Below, piece by piece: positions 22,374-31,602 of a stretch of DNA of 64,000 nt. The translations under genes and the position numbers were made by a program. How positions within the stretch are numbered: the first letter of the stretch is position 1; each line of letters begins with the position of its first letter. The stretch is from NCBI RefSeq assembly GCF_001426565.1, contig NZ_LMFA01000024.1, forward strand, positions 257,827-321,826, read 5' to 3'. The DNA comes from Rhizobium sp. Root482 (lineage in GTDB: Bacteria; Pseudomonadota; Alphaproteobacteria; Rhizobiales; Rhizobiaceae). The notes below the pieces were generated by a model. It had not been told where the DNA came from, ran no database searches, and saw only the letters and a list, made by a program, of their open reading frames with translations.

Positions 22374-22993
22374 GTCCACTCCTTGCTTTGGTTTGTCGGG
22401 GAAAGATCGGTGTCTGGTTTTTCGCCCTGCCAGGGGCGGGCCATCGGCGCGCGTGAAAGTGCCAGGAGATCGATGGCACGGGCGGCGAGGTGATCGACGA
22501 TCTCCGCAACCGTCTGAGGCCGGTGATAGAAGGCCGGCACCGGCGGCATCACAATCGCACCCATCTCGGTCACCGTGCACATATTGCGCAGATGACCGAG
22601 ATGCAGCGGCGTTTCGCGGGCAAGCAGCACCAGCCGGCGGCGCTCCTTCAGTTGCACATCGGCGGCGCGCGAAAGCAGCGTGTCGGTATGGCCGGTGGCG
22701 ATGGCCGAGAGCGTGCGCATCGAGCAGGGCGCGACGACCATGCCGCTGACCGGAAAGGAGCCGCTGGCGATCGCCGCACCGATATCGGCCTGGGGATAGA
22801 CGCGGTGGCTGAGCGCCGCGATCTGCGCGAGCGCTTCCGGTCCGTGCTCCAGCCGCAGCGTCCGGCGCGCCGCATCCGAAACGACCAGATGGACCTCGAC
22901 GCCGGCAAGCGCCGCCAGCTTCTCGACGATCCTGACCGCGATCACCGCGCCCGAGGCGCCGGAAATGCCGACGATGACCCGTTCCGCCATCAT
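22370..22993 (-). CDS. ubiX: Flavin prenyltransferase UbiX
   Basis: This 207-residue enzyme attaches a dimethylallyl group to FMN to make prenylated FMN, the cofactor of UbiD. It shows the N-terminal VGISGASGAVIAVRIVEKL nucleotide-binding motif and PCSMRTLSAIATGHTD, the conserved substrate region. The start at 22993 overlaps the ubiD stop (ATGATG context); 22990 is equally possible. Its C-terminus runs four bases into ric, so the operon is ubiD-ubiX-ric-nnrS. Confidence 0.93.
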   Translation of the reverse strand: MMAERVIVGISGASGAVIAVRIVEKLAALAGVEVHLVVSDAARRTLRLEHGPEALAQIAALSHRVYPQADIGAAIASGSFPVSGMVVAPCSMRTLSAIATGHTDTLLSRAADVQLKERRRLVLLARETPLHLGHLRNMCTVTEMGAIVMPPVPAFYHRPQTVAEIVDHLAARAIDLLALSRAPMARPWQGEKPDTDLSPTNQSKEWT

Positions 22994-24501
22994 GCGACCC
23001 GCTCCCCAAGGCCGAGCGACGACCAGAGCCGGTCCACGCGGGCGGTGACATCCGCCGACATGGCAAGCACCCGGCCCCACTCACGGTCGGTCTCGGTATC
23101 GATCTTGGTGGTGGCGTCCAGCCCCATCTTGCCGCCGAGGCCGGATTTCGGAGAGGCGAAGTCGAGATAGTCGATCGGCGTATTGTCGACCAGCATCAGG
23201 TCGCGGCTCGCATCGAACCGGGTGGACAGCGCCCAGATCACATCCGGCCAGCTGCGAATGTCGATATCCGGATCGACCGCGATGATCAGCTTGGTATAGT
23301 TGAACTGCGGCAGGATGGACCAGAGCCCCATCATGATCCGCCGCGCCTGGCCGGGGTAGCGCTTGTCGATCGAGACGACCATGGCGCGGTAGGAACAGCC
23401 TTCCGGCGGCAGCCAGAGGTCGCGGATTTCGGGAAACTGCCGCTTGACCAGCGGTACGAAGAGTTCGCTCATCGCCTCGCCGAGCCGCGAAGGCTCGTCC
23501 GGCGGCCGGCCGGTATAGGTGGAGAGATAGAGCGGGTCGCGGCGCATGCTGATCGCGGACAGCGTGACGACCGGGAAATCCTCGACGGAATTATAGTAGC
23601 CGGTATGATCGCCATAGGGGCCTTCCGGCGCGGTTTCGGCAACGGAGACGGTGCCTTCGAGCACGATCTCGGCCTGCGCCGGCACGGGAAGGGGAACGGT
23701 AATGCCGGTTGCCGTTTCCTGGCGCTTTCCCTTCAGCAGGCCGGCAAAGCTCAACTCGCTCATGCCGTCGGGCAGGGGCATGACGGCGGCCAGGATCGTC
23801 GCGGGGTCGGCGCCGATGACGATCGCGACCGGCATGTCATGCCCGAGCGCCTGCCACATCCGGTGATGCCGCGCCCCGCCGCGATGGGCGAGCCAGCGCA
23901 TGATCAGCCTGTCGCGGCCGAATTGTTGCAAGCGGTAGACGCCGACATTGATATCGGAGGGATCGCCCGGCGCCTGGGTGATCACCAGCGGCCAGGTGAT
24001 CAGCGGTGCGGGCTCGCCCGGCCAGCAGGCCTGGATCGGCAGGCGGTCAAGATCGAGATACTCACCGCGCCAGACGATCTGCTGGCAGGGCGCGCGCGTC
24101 ACCGGGCGCGGGTTCATCGACAGGGCGGCGCGCAGATGCGGCAGTTTCCGCCAGGCATCCCGCATGGATTTCGGCGGGCGCGGCTCGCGCAGGTCGCAGA
24201 GTAGCGATGCCAGGCCCGGCAGGCCGCCGGTGCCGACGCCCAGGCCCCATTCTATCCGTTCGCGCGTTCCGAAGAGATTGGCAAGGAGCGGGATTCCATG
24301 TGTCTTGCCAGATGCTCCGACCGGCCGTTCGAACAGCAGCGCCGGCCCTTCCGCCGCAAGCACGCGCCGGTGGATCTCGGTGATGTCGTGCACGAGCGAA
24401 ACGGGCTCCGATATGCGCCGCAGCCGCCCATAACTTTCAAGCGTCGCGACGAAATCCTGAAGATTGGAATGGGTGCGCGGGGGCAGGGCGTCGGCTTTCA
24501 T
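22990..24501 (-). CDS. ubiD: UbiD family 4-hydroxy-3-polyprenylbenzoate decarboxylase
   Basis: This 503-residue prFMN-dependent decarboxylase acts in ubiquinone synthesis. Visible family features are NVGVYRLQQFGRDRLIMRWL, the prFMN/metal region ETAPEGPYGDHTGYY, and a C-terminal domain with LMVDNTPIDYLDFASP-like sequence. AAAAGGAGC lies directly before the ATG at 24501. It is the first gene of the leftward operon and diverges from ubiT across a 110-bp region that holds a Crp/Fnr-type palindrome. Confidence 0.93.
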   Translation of the reverse strand: MKADALPPRTHSNLQDFVATLESYGRLRRISEPVSLVHDITEIHRRVLAAEGPALLFERPVGASGKTHGIPLLANLFGTRERIEWGLGVGTGGLPGLASLLCDLREPRPPKSMRDAWRKLPHLRAALSMNPRPVTRAPCQQIVWRGEYLDLDRLPIQACWPGEPAPLITWPLVITQAPGDPSDINVGVYRLQQFGRDRLIMRWLAHRGGARHHRMWQALGHDMPVAIVIGADPATILAAVMPLPDGMSELSFAGLLKGKRQETATGITVPLPVPAQAEIVLEGTVSVAETAPEGPYGDHTGYYNSVEDFPVVTLSAISMRRDPLYLSTYTGRPPDEPSRLGEAMSELFVPLVKRQFPEIRDLWLPPEGCSYRAMVVSIDKRYPGQARRIMMGLWSILPQFNYTKLIIAVDPDIDIRSWPDVIWALSTRFDASRDLMLVDNTPIDYLDFASPKSGLGGKMGLDATTKIDTETDREWGRVLAMSADVTARVDRLWSSLGLGERVA

Positions 24502-24535
24502 GCTCCTTTTCTGTCGGACAAAAAGCGGACCGTCT

Positions 24536-24549
24536 TTGTGCTGGCGCAA
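24536..24549. promoter_or_regulatory. Crp/Fnr-type palindrome between ubiD and ubiT
   Basis: TTGTG-CTGG-CGCAA, extended as CTTTG-N8-CAAAC. It sits in the only promoter space available to both ubiDX-ric-nnrS and ubiTUV. It belongs to the same motif family as the sites ahead of nirK, norC, norE and the pseudoazurin gene in this window. Confidence 0.65.
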
Positions 24550-24611
24550 ACTTGGCGCGGGCGCCACGGCCTAGGTTCGGCTCTCTTTTCCCGCACCGGA
24601 AAGTCGCCCGC

Positions 24612-25115
24612 ATGTCCCTTCCGCCGCTTCTGACAGCACCCCTCGATCTCGTTCCGCTTCCCGTCATCGAATATGTCGCACGAACGCTGTTCGCCAATAT
24701 CCTCAAGTCGCATCCGGATCTTTTCGAGCGTCTGGGGGATTATTCCGGCAAGCGCTACTGCTTTTCCCCGACGGACCTGCCCTTGGACTTCATCGTGATT
24801 CCGGGGAACAAGTCCCTGACCGTGCTGCGCGCCGGACAACCGGTTGCCGATGCGCGGATTTCCGGGCCGCTGGTGCTGCTTCTTGCCCTGCTCGAAGGAC
24901 GTTGCGATGGCGACGCCCTGTTCTTCTCGCGCGACCTTTCCGTCTCCGGCGACATGGAGGCGATGCTGGCGCTGCGCAATGCGCTCGACGATAGCGCCAT
25001 CGACCTGCCGGAAAACTTGGGTGCCCTGGCAGGACCGCTGGCGCCGCTTCTCAACCGGGCCGGCTGCTATGTCCGCCAGCGAGCCTTGAGCGGAAAGGTC
25101 GCCGCATGGAACTGA
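24612..25115 (+). CDS. ubiT: Oxygen-independent ubiquinone biosynthesis accessory factor UbiT (SCP2 domain)
   Basis: This 167-residue SCP2/sterol-carrier-like protein of the YhbT/UbiT type includes the lipid-binding domain segment LPLDFIVIPGNKSLTVLRAG and a conserved DALFFSRDLSVSGDMEAMLAL. UbiT helps the anaerobic ubiquinone pathway by binding polyprenyl intermediates. It overlaps the start of ubiU by ten bases, and the ubiTUV order is a diagnostic set. Confidence 0.9.
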   Translation: MSLPPLLTAPLDLVPLPVIEYVARTLFANILKSHPDLFERLGDYSGKRYCFSPTDLPLDFIVIPGNKSLTVLRAGQPVADARISGPLVLLLALLEGRCDGDALFFSRDLSVSGDMEAMLALRNALDDSAIDLPENLGALAGPLAPLLNRAGCYVRQRALSGKVAAWN

Positions 25116-26083
25116 TCTGCCCGGCCGGCACACCTTCCGCCTTCCGCGAAGCCGTCGACGCCGGCGCCGACGCCGTCTATTGCGGCTTCCGCGACGAGAC
25201 CAATGCGCGCAATTTTCCGGGGCTGAATTTCAGCCGCGATGAACTGGCGCAATCCATCCAATATGCCAGGAAACACGGCGTGCAGACTTTCGTCGCGCTC
25301 AACACTTTCATGCGGGCCGGCGACGAGGCGCTGTGGTACCGCGCCGCCGACGATGCGGTGCGGCTGGGGGCGGATGCGGTGATCCTCGCCGATTTCGGGC
25401 TGATGGCCTATGTCGCGGAAAACCACCCCGAACAGCGCCTGCATGTCTCGGTCCAGGCCTCCGCCTCCAATCGCGATGCCATCCAGTTCCTGGTCGAGGC
25501 CTTCAATGCCAAGCGGGTGGTGCTGCCGCGCATCCTGACCACTCAGGACATCGCCCGGCTGACCCGGCAGCTTTCCTGCGAGGTCGAGGTCTTTGCCTTC
25601 GGCGGTCTCTGCGTCATGGCCGAGGGGCGCTGTTCCCTGTCCTCCTATGCGACCGGCAAATCGCCCAACATGAACGGCGTCTGTTCTCCGGCAAGCCATG
25701 TGAAATACCGGGAGGACGGCGAGGAGATGGTGTCGGAGCTCGGCGGCTATACCATCAATCGCTTCGGCGCGGGCGAGGCCTCGGGCTATCCGACGCTCTG
25801 CAAGGGCCGTTTCGAGATCGACGGCGCGGAGACCTATGCCTTCGAGGATCCGGTCTCGCTCGATATCATGGACCATCTCGACCAGCTGCGCGACGCCGGC
25901 GTCAGCGCCCTCAAGATTGAGGGGCGCCAGCGCGGCAAGGCCTATGTCGCCGAAGTGGTTTCCATCCTGAAGAAGGCGCTGAGCGCCGAGCCCGCCGCAC
26001 GGCCGGCACTGATCTCGCGCCTGCGGCTGATGAGCGAAGGCCAGCGCACCACCTCCGGCGCCTTCGAAAAGCGCTGGCGATAG
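25106..26083 (+). CDS. ubiU: Oxygen-independent ubiquinone hydroxylase subunit UbiU (U32 family)
   Basis: This 325-residue U32-family protein matches UbiU. The start MELICPAGTPSAFREAVDAG is the family signature. Four cysteines that could bind a 4Fe-4S cluster are visible in GGLCVMAEGRCSLSS, NGVCSPA and YPTLCKGRF. With UbiV it carries out O2-independent ring hydroxylation in ubiquinone synthesis. It lies in the ubiTUV operon under a Crp/Fnr-type site. Confidence 0.93.
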   Translation: MELICPAGTPSAFREAVDAGADAVYCGFRDETNARNFPGLNFSRDELAQSIQYARKHGVQTFVALNTFMRAGDEALWYRAADDAVRLGADAVILADFGLMAYVAENHPEQRLHVSVQASASNRDAIQFLVEAFNAKRVVLPRILTTQDIARLTRQLSCEVEVFAFGGLCVMAEGRCSLSSYATGKSPNMNGVCSPASHVKYREDGEEMVSELGGYTINRFGAGEASGYPTLCKGRFEIDGAETYAFEDPVSLDIMDHLDQLRDAGVSALKIEGRQRGKAYVAEVVSILKKALSAEPAARPALISRLRLMSEGQRTTSGAFEKRWR

Positions 26084-26092
26084 GAGAGCGTC

Positions 26093-27025
26093 GTGGAGCA
26101 TCAGCAAAGACCCTGCCTCAGCCTTGGCCCCGTCTACTATCTCTGGGACGGCCCGAAATGGCGGGATTTCTATTTCCGCATCGCCGACGAGGCGCCGGTC
26201 GCCCATGTGGTGATCGGCGAGACGGTCTGTTCGAAGCGCGAGCATTTCATCGAACCGCATGTAGCCGACGTGGTGGAGCGGCTGGAAGCGGCTGGCAAGC
26301 AGGTCGTTTTTTCTTCGCTTGCCATGGTGACGCTGGAGCGCGAAAGCCAGCGCGTGCGGGCGCTCGTCCGCGACAGCACTCATCCGGTCGAGGTGAACGA
26401 CCTGGCAGCACTCGGCCTGATCAAGGGAAAGCCGCATTCGATCGGCCCGCTGGTCAATGTCTATAATGCGGCGACCGCCAGGCTGCTGGCGGGGCGGGGT
26501 GCCGTGAATATCTGCCTGCCGCCGGAACTGCCGATGCGTTCGGTGCGGGAAATCGCGTCCTCGATGCCGGATGTTTCCTTCGAGGTCTTTGCCTTCGGGC
26601 GCATGCCGCTGGCCATTTCGGCACGCTGCGCCCATGCCCGCTCGAAGGGGTTAGTCAAGGACAATTGCCAGTTCATCTGCGGCGAGGAGCCCGACGGCCT
26701 GCCGCTCCGGACGCTCGACCGTCAGTCTTTCCTGGTGCTGAACGGCGTCCAGACCATGTCGCACAGCTGCGTGGCGCTGGTTGGGGAACTCGATGATCTC
26801 GGTGCGGCCGGCATAGCCCGCATCCGCCTCTCGCCGCAGGACTGCGACATGGTGGCCGTCGCCAAGCTCTATCAGTCCGTGATGGAGGGACGTCTCGGAA
26901 GCGAGGAAGCAATCGACAGGCTGCAGGCCATCTACCCGGCCGCGCCCTTTTCGAACGGCTTCTATCACCAGAAAGAGGGAGCGGCCTGGATCGCGAAGGG
27001 GCGCACCGCCGGACTTGGATTGTAG
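26093..27025 (+). CDS. ubiV: Oxygen-independent ubiquinone hydroxylase subunit UbiV (U32 family)
   Basis: This 310-residue U32-family partner of UbiU starts at a GTG at 26093 with AGGAGA seven bases upstream. Cluster-ligand candidates are Cys in IGETVCSKREHF and three in SARCAHARSKGLVKDNC and FICGEE. The conserved LGPVYYLWDG start and VFSSLAMVTLERE segment support the assignment. UbiU and UbiV act as a heterodimer in the cytoplasm. Confidence 0.92.
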   Translation: MEHQQRPCLSLGPVYYLWDGPKWRDFYFRIADEAPVAHVVIGETVCSKREHFIEPHVADVVERLEAAGKQVVFSSLAMVTLERESQRVRALVRDSTHPVEVNDLAALGLIKGKPHSIGPLVNVYNAATARLLAGRGAVNICLPPELPMRSVREIASSMPDVSFEVFAFGRMPLAISARCAHARSKGLVKDNCQFICGEEPDGLPLRTLDRQSFLVLNGVQTMSHSCVALVGELDDLGAAGIARIRLSPQDCDMVAVAKLYQSVMEGRLGSEEAIDRLQAIYPAAPFSNGFYHQKEGAAWIAKGRTAGLGL

Positions 27026-27065
27026 CAGGCCGGATTGTCGCAAACCCGGACTGCAGCAAGGCAGG

Positions 27066-27437
27066 TCAGACCGGGCCCTTCGGCCGGGCGCGCGTCAGGA
27101 TGAACAGCGCGCAGGTCGTAAGAACAAGCCCGACCCCGGCCAGCACCGCCAGGGGCGGCTCAAGGGTCAGCCAGAGCATGGCATAGCTCAACGCCATCAT
27201 GCCGACGGCGGCCAGCTTGGCGGGCAGGGCGATCGCCCGCTCAGTCCGCCAGGATTTGAGGCCGGGACCGAAATACCGGTTTCCGAGGAGCCATTGTTCG
27301 AAGCGCGGCGAGGATTTCGAAAACAGCCAGGCAGCGAGCAGGAGAAAGGGCGTTGTCGGCAGGCCCGGCAGGATCAGGCCCACCGCGCCGAGCGCAACGC
27401 AGAGCCAGCCGGCCCCCTGCAGCAGAAGGCGGGTCAT
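27066..27437 (-). CDS. ybaN: YbaN family (DUF454) inner-membrane protein
   Basis: This 123-residue membrane protein has three to four hydrophobic helices. The N-terminal signature is GLILPGLPTTPFLLLAAWLF, followed by KSSPRFEQWLLGNRYFGP, both hallmarks of the YbaN/DUF454 family. The function is unknown. It is convergent with ubiV and lies downstream of the next gene on its own strand. Confidence 0.88.
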   Translation of the reverse strand: MTRLLLQGAGWLCVALGAVGLILPGLPTTPFLLLAAWLFSKSSPRFEQWLLGNRYFGPGLKSWRTERAIALPAKLAAVGMMALSYAMLWLTLEPPLAVLAGVGLVLTTCALFILTRARPKGPV

Positions 27438-27502
27438 GCCAGTGCTTTCCTGCCAAGGCGAAAAGGCGCTGTTCCCCTGAAATCATTTTCCCCTGCCACT
27501 GT

Positions 27503-28018
27503 TCAGGCTCCGGACATATGGCGCTGCCGCCAGGTCTTCGTATCGACCATCCCGGCTTGCGTCAGCACTGCATTCGCCGCGTCGAAATGCTCGTCGCCCA
27601 GGCGAACGACCAGCAGGCAACCGCCCTGACGCAGGCATTCCTCGTAAACTTCCGCATCCTCTTCCCGCACATCGGTGCCCTTCAGGGCGTCGATCAGGCT
27701 TGCGATCGTGCCGCCGGCAACAACTCCGGCACTGGCGCCCGCGAGCGCCGAGGCCAGCCAGCCGAGCGCGACGAGGGGCCCGAGCGCCGGCGCCGTCATC
27801 AGGCCGATCCCGGCCGCAAGGCCGATCGCGCCACCGCCGGCAGCCCCCAGGCCGGCACCGACCGTCGTCGTTTCCACCGGATCGAGCGTTGTTCCCAAGT
27901 CCTTGCTGTCGGAGGAAAGAATGCTGATATCGTCCGAGGAAATGCCCATGCGCTCGAGGTCTTCCATCGCGCGTGCGGCGGCATCAGGATTGTCGAAAAG
28001 CCCGGAAATTGTCTTCAT
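27503..28018 (-). CDS. YflT-like general stress membrane protein
   Basis: This 171-residue protein has an N-terminal ferredoxin-like YflT domain (MKTISGLFDNPDAAARAMED), a central glycine/alanine-rich hydrophobic stretch able to form one or two membrane helices (GAGLGAAGGGAIGLAAGIGL), and a short C-terminal repeat of the first fold. Such proteins are common stress-induced proteins without known activity. GGAGTGGAG precedes the ATG at 28018. Confidence 0.75.
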   Translation of the reverse strand: MKTISGLFDNPDAAARAMEDLERMGISSDDISILSSDSKDLGTTLDPVETTTVGAGLGAAGGGAIGLAAGIGLMTAPALGPLVALGWLASALAGASAGVVAGGTIASLIDALKGTDVREEDAEVYEECLRQGGCLLVVRLGDEHFDAANAVLTQAGMVDTKTWRQRHMSGA

Positions 28019-28140
28019 CACGCTCTCCACTCCATCGATGCCAGCAGTCCGCCAGGGCGAATATCCAGTGAAATCGAAACGTGCCGCTTCCCGATATGGT
28101 TCCTTCTTTGCCGCCATCGCCATCCCGCCGCCTGGGTGCC

Positions 28141-28287
28141 TCACTCGCTGTCTTCGTCCATCAGCACCCGTTCGGCGGCGCCGTTCAAATCCTCGTACTG
28201 GCCGGAGCGCAGCGACCAGAAGAAGGCGGCAAGGCCGATGGCGCCCATGAGGATGGTGATCGGAATGAGAACGACAAGATAGCTCAT
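28141..28287 (-). CDS. ccoS: cbb3 oxidase assembly protein CcoS
   Basis: This 48-residue single-span protein reads MSYLVVLIPITILMGAIGLA at the start, followed by FWSLRSGQYEDLNGAA and an acidic tail, the classic CcoS/FixS pattern. It is needed for haem/copper insertion into CcoN. Its start overlaps the ccoI stop by four bases. It is too short to be found by length-based gene calling alone but is unmistakable. Confidence 0.93.
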   Translation of the reverse strand: MSYLVVLIPITILMGAIGLAAFFWSLRSGQYEDLNGAAERVLMDEDSE

Positions 28288-30560
28288 CGTGGCTCCCCGC
28301 TGGCAGGCGCCGGTCGCGCCGGCACGGTCCCGCGCTTGGCCGGTCGGCCAAGGCGCAGCGCATTTGCCACCACAAGCACGGAGGACATGGACATCGCGAT
28401 CGCCGCGAGCAGCGGCGTGACATGCCCGGCGATCGCCACCGGTACGACGATGACATTATAACCGATGGCGAGCACGAAATTCTGCCGGATCAGGGCGCCG
28501 GCGCGCAGCGATATGTTGAGGGCGGTATCGACGGCGCGGAGATTGTCGTGCAGGAAGACGAAATCGGCGGCATTGCGGCCGATATCGACGGCGGTTGCCG
28601 GTGCCATCGAGACATGGGCCGCCGACAGCGCAGGCGCATCGTTCAGGCCATCGCCCACCATCAGCACCTTGCGACCGGAGGCCTGCAGCGCGCGGATATG
28701 ATCGACCTTGCCGGCCGGCAGCATGTCCGGTGCAAAATCATCGATGCCCACCTCCGCGGCAACGCCTGAGACCGCGGCCGGCGCGTCGCCGGACAGGATC
28801 TCGATGGCAAGCCCGCGTTGCCGCAGCGCCGCCACGGTGTCGCGCGCGCCGTCGCGCAGCCGGTCGGTGATGAGGAATGTGGCAAGCACCTCGCCGTTTC
28901 GCGAAAGGACGGATGACGACATCGACGCGGCGCCCGGATCGGCCGCCTTTTCGCCCGATGCCCAGGCCGGGCGCCCCAGCCGATAGACATCGCCCTTCAT
29001 GCGCGCCTCGACGCCCAGTCCGTGGATCTCCTCGACGCTGTCTAAGACGGGCAGGGCGGCCGCGTCGCCCTGATAGCCGGCCGCGATCGCGCTCGAGACC
29101 GGATGCCTGGACAGGCGGGCCATGGCGACGGCGATGGCGAGCACCTCGGCTGGAATTGTGTCGGTGTTGACGAGGCGCGGCTTTCCCGAAGTCAGGGTTC
29201 CGGTCTTGTCGAAGATCACGCTGTCGGCCTCGGCAAGGCGTTCGAGCGCCGAGCCGTCCTTGACCATGATGCCGCTTTCGAAGAGGCGACGGGCCGCCAC
29301 CACCTGGACGATCGGCACGGCAAGCCCGAGCGCGCAGGGGCAGGTGACGATCAGCACCGCGATGGCGATGGTGATCGACAGATGCCAGTCGCCGGTCGCA
29401 TAAAGCCAGCCGAACAGGGACAGCGCGGCCACCGCATGGACGACGGGGGAATAGAGGCTGGAGGCGCGGTCGGCGAGCCTGCGATAGCGCGCCCGTCCGC
29501 CCTCCGCCGCTTCCATCAGGCGCACCATTTCGGCGAGGAAGGAATCTTCGGCACGGGCGGTCGCCGTCAGCACCAGCGGATTGGCGAGGTTCATCACGCC
29601 CGCCTGCGCCAGCGTGCCCACAGTTGCCGGCTTCCACTGGCTTTCGCCGGAAACGAGCGCGCAGTCGAGTTCCGAGCGGCCGTCGCTGACGATACCATCC
29701 ACCGGCACCCGCTCGCCGGCTGCGACGATCATCCGCATGCCAGGCCGGATGTCACTGAGTGCGATATAATCCTTTGCACCATTGTCGGCGATCACGGTCG
29801 CGCCGCTCGGCGAAAGCCTGGCCAGCGCCGAAACCGCCGAGCGCGCCCGCTGGCGCATGAGGTGATCGAGCGTCCGTCCGATCAGGAGGAAGAACAGGAG
29901 CGAGGTGCTCGCGTCGAAATAGGCATGCGGAGCGTTCTGGAATGTGTCGTAGACGCTCAAGGCGAAGGCAAGCAGCACGCCGATGCTGATCGGAACATCC
30001 ATGTTGGAGCGGCCATGGCGCAGGGCCGACCAGGCGGAGGCATAGAAGATGCGTCCCGAATAGAGGATGGCCGGGAGGGCAAGGGCGGCGGAAACGAGAT
30101 GGAAGGCGTAGCGGGCTTGTTCATCTGCGCCCGACCAGACCGACAACGACAGCATCATGATGTTCATGGAGCAGAAGCCGGCCACCGCCAGCGCCTTGAT
30201 CAGGCCGGTCAAAGCCGGGTCGCGGCTCTCCTGTGCGGCCGCGAACAGATGCGAGGCGTGCCCCGCCCCGGCCAGTTCGGCGATCAGGTCGGGCGCCGGC
30301 CCGTCACTGTCGCGCCAGTTCACCGTCACGCGCTTGGTCGAGAGGTTGACGCGGGCGGATTCGACGCCTTCAACTTTCTTCAATGCCCGTTCGACGGAGG
30401 CGATACAGGCGCCGCAATGGATATCGGGAACGGATAGCACGGTCTGGCGCAACCCGTCCCCGAGGTCGCGGCTGGTCAGCCTTATCTCCTCGCGCAGGCC
30501 GGAGACCTCACTGGCATTTTCCAGGAAGGACCGCGCATTGGCCGGTTCGCAGCAGGACAT
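28284..30560 (-). CDS. ccoI: Copper-transporting P1B-type ATPase CcoI (FixI)
   Basis: This 758-residue P-type ATPase moves copper for cbb3 oxidase assembly. It has an N-terminal cysteine-rich start (MSCCEPANA), a heavy-metal domain with HCGACIASVERAL, the membrane CPC motif in VTCPCALGLAVP, the phosphorylation site FDKTGTLTSG and the hinge MVGDGLNDAPALSAAHVSMA. FixI/CcoI proteins occur next to ccoS, as here. Confidence 0.95.
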   Translation of the reverse strand: MSCCEPANARSFLENASEVSGLREEIRLTSRDLGDGLRQTVLSVPDIHCGACIASVERALKKVEGVESARVNLSTKRVTVNWRDSDGPAPDLIAELAGAGHASHLFAAAQESRDPALTGLIKALAVAGFCSMNIMMLSLSVWSGADEQARYAFHLVSAALALPAILYSGRIFYASAWSALRHGRSNMDVPISIGVLLAFALSVYDTFQNAPHAYFDASTSLLFFLLIGRTLDHLMRQRARSAVSALARLSPSGATVIADNGAKDYIALSDIRPGMRMIVAAGERVPVDGIVSDGRSELDCALVSGESQWKPATVGTLAQAGVMNLANPLVLTATARAEDSFLAEMVRLMEAAEGGRARYRRLADRASSLYSPVVHAVAALSLFGWLYATGDWHLSITIAIAVLIVTCPCALGLAVPIVQVVAARRLFESGIMVKDGSALERLAEADSVIFDKTGTLTSGKPRLVNTDTIPAEVLAIAVAMARLSRHPVSSAIAAGYQGDAAALPVLDSVEEIHGLGVEARMKGDVYRLGRPAWASGEKAADPGAASMSSSVLSRNGEVLATFLITDRLRDGARDTVAALRQRGLAIEILSGDAPAAVSGVAAEVGIDDFAPDMLPAGKVDHIRALQASGRKVLMVGDGLNDAPALSAAHVSMAPATAVDIGRNAADFVFLHDNLRAVDTALNISLRAGALIRQNFVLAIGYNVIVVPVAIAGHVTPLLAAIAMSMSSVLVVANALRLGRPAKRGTVPARPAPASGEPR

Positions 30561-30569
30561 CGGCTTTCC

Positions 30570-31376
30570 TCAGCGCATTGCTCCGTAGGCATGCCAGGTG
30601 GCGTGTCCCAGGAGCGGGAAGATCACGATCAGGCCGATGAAGCCCGTCGCGACGCAGATCAGGAAAAGGCCGAGCACGATCGCGCCCCAGGCCAGCATGA
30701 CGGGAAGATTGTTCCAGACCAGCGCGATGCTCGATCCCATGGCCGTGAAGGCATCGACGCGCCTGTCGAGCAGCATGGGGATGGAAAAGACGCTGATGGC
30801 AAAGGCAAAGCCGGCAAACAGCGCGCCGACGAAACCGCCGACGACAAGCATTGCCCAGCCGATGGGCGTGGTGAACAGGATTTCGGCGATATGATCGATA
30901 CCGGGAAAGGGGCGGATACCGAAGAACAAGGCATAGACCAGCACGGCCGCCCGCATCCAGACCAGCAGCAGCAGGCAGAGAAGAAGGCCGGTGAAGAAGA
31001 TCTGCGCGCCGGCAAGCGGCCGGGCGAGCAGGATCGAGCGCGTATCGAGCGATTGTCCAGCCTCGAGTGCCCGGCTCTTGGCGTAAAGTCCGGTAGCAAG
31101 GACCGGCGCGACGATCATGAAGCCGGAAATCGCCGGAAACAGGAAATAATCCCAGCCGACCGCGACCATGATCCAGACGCAAAGGACCGAAAGGGCGAAG
31201 ATCAGGACGCCATAGACGAGGCTGAGCATCGGCTGTTGCCAGAGGTCGCGCCACCCGCTGGAAAGCCAGTCGAGGGGGGCTCGCGCGGGGAGATGGCGCT
31301 GCCATGCCGGGTTCCGCGTTTCCTCGATCGTGGAGGTTTCGCTCAACAGGCCGTATGACTTTCTGAAACCGATCAT
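30570..31376 (-). CDS. DUF2189 multi-span membrane protein
   Basis: This 268-residue protein has about six membrane helices. Its WLSSGWRDLWQQPMLSLVYG and FPLLGHATWHAYGAM segments match the DUF2189 family, often found near cbb3 oxidase genes and sometimes called cytochrome c oxidase-associated. The molecular function is unknown. It sits between the small 65-residue gene and ccoI, where fixG and fixH usually lie. Confidence 0.82.
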   Translation of the reverse strand: MIGFRKSYGLLSETSTIEETRNPAWQRHLPARAPLDWLSSGWRDLWQQPMLSLVYGVLIFALSVLCVWIMVAVGWDYFLFPAISGFMIVAPVLATGLYAKSRALEAGQSLDTRSILLARPLAGAQIFFTGLLLCLLLLVWMRAAVLVYALFFGIRPFPGIDHIAEILFTTPIGWAMLVVGGFVGALFAGFAFAISVFSIPMLLDRRVDAFTAMGSSIALVWNNLPVMLAWGAIVLGLFLICVATGFIGLIVIFPLLGHATWHAYGAMR

Positions 31377-31404
31377 TTCCGTTCTCCGAGCCTCGATATT
31401 CTGA

Positions 31405-31602
31405 TCAACAGGACGACTTCGCCGCCCGGAACTGGCCGGGTTGGGCGCCTGGATCCTTCATGTGGGCGACGCAGCCGGGGTCGCTGGTGAAGGACACATA
31501 GACAAGATGGGCGTTGGCCACGATGAAGACCAGCACCGCGCCCAGCACCAGCGCCCAGATGGACAGGCGCGCTCCGCGAAATGCCCTGGCGCCGGCTTCC
31601 AT
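31405..31602 (-). CDS. Small single-span protein in the cbb3 oxidase operon
   Basis: This 65-residue protein has one N-terminal membrane helix (LSIWALVLGAVLVFIVANAH) and a short tail with two cysteines (DPGCVAHM and a terminal AKSSC). Its ATG overlaps the ccoP stop by four bases, which makes translation likely. The helix weakly recalls the N-terminus of CcoH/FixH, but the protein is far too short. I do not recognise its function; an oxidase assembly or subunit-like role is inferred from position. Confidence 0.7.
   Translation of the reverse strand: MEAGARAFRGARLSIWALVLGAVLVFIVANAHLVYVSFTSDPGCVAHMKDPGAQPGQFRAAKSSC

Noticed and set aside
29103-30437. A 444-codon open frame opposite ccoI
   Set aside because: It lies wholly inside the P-type ATPase gene on the other strand and has no domain.
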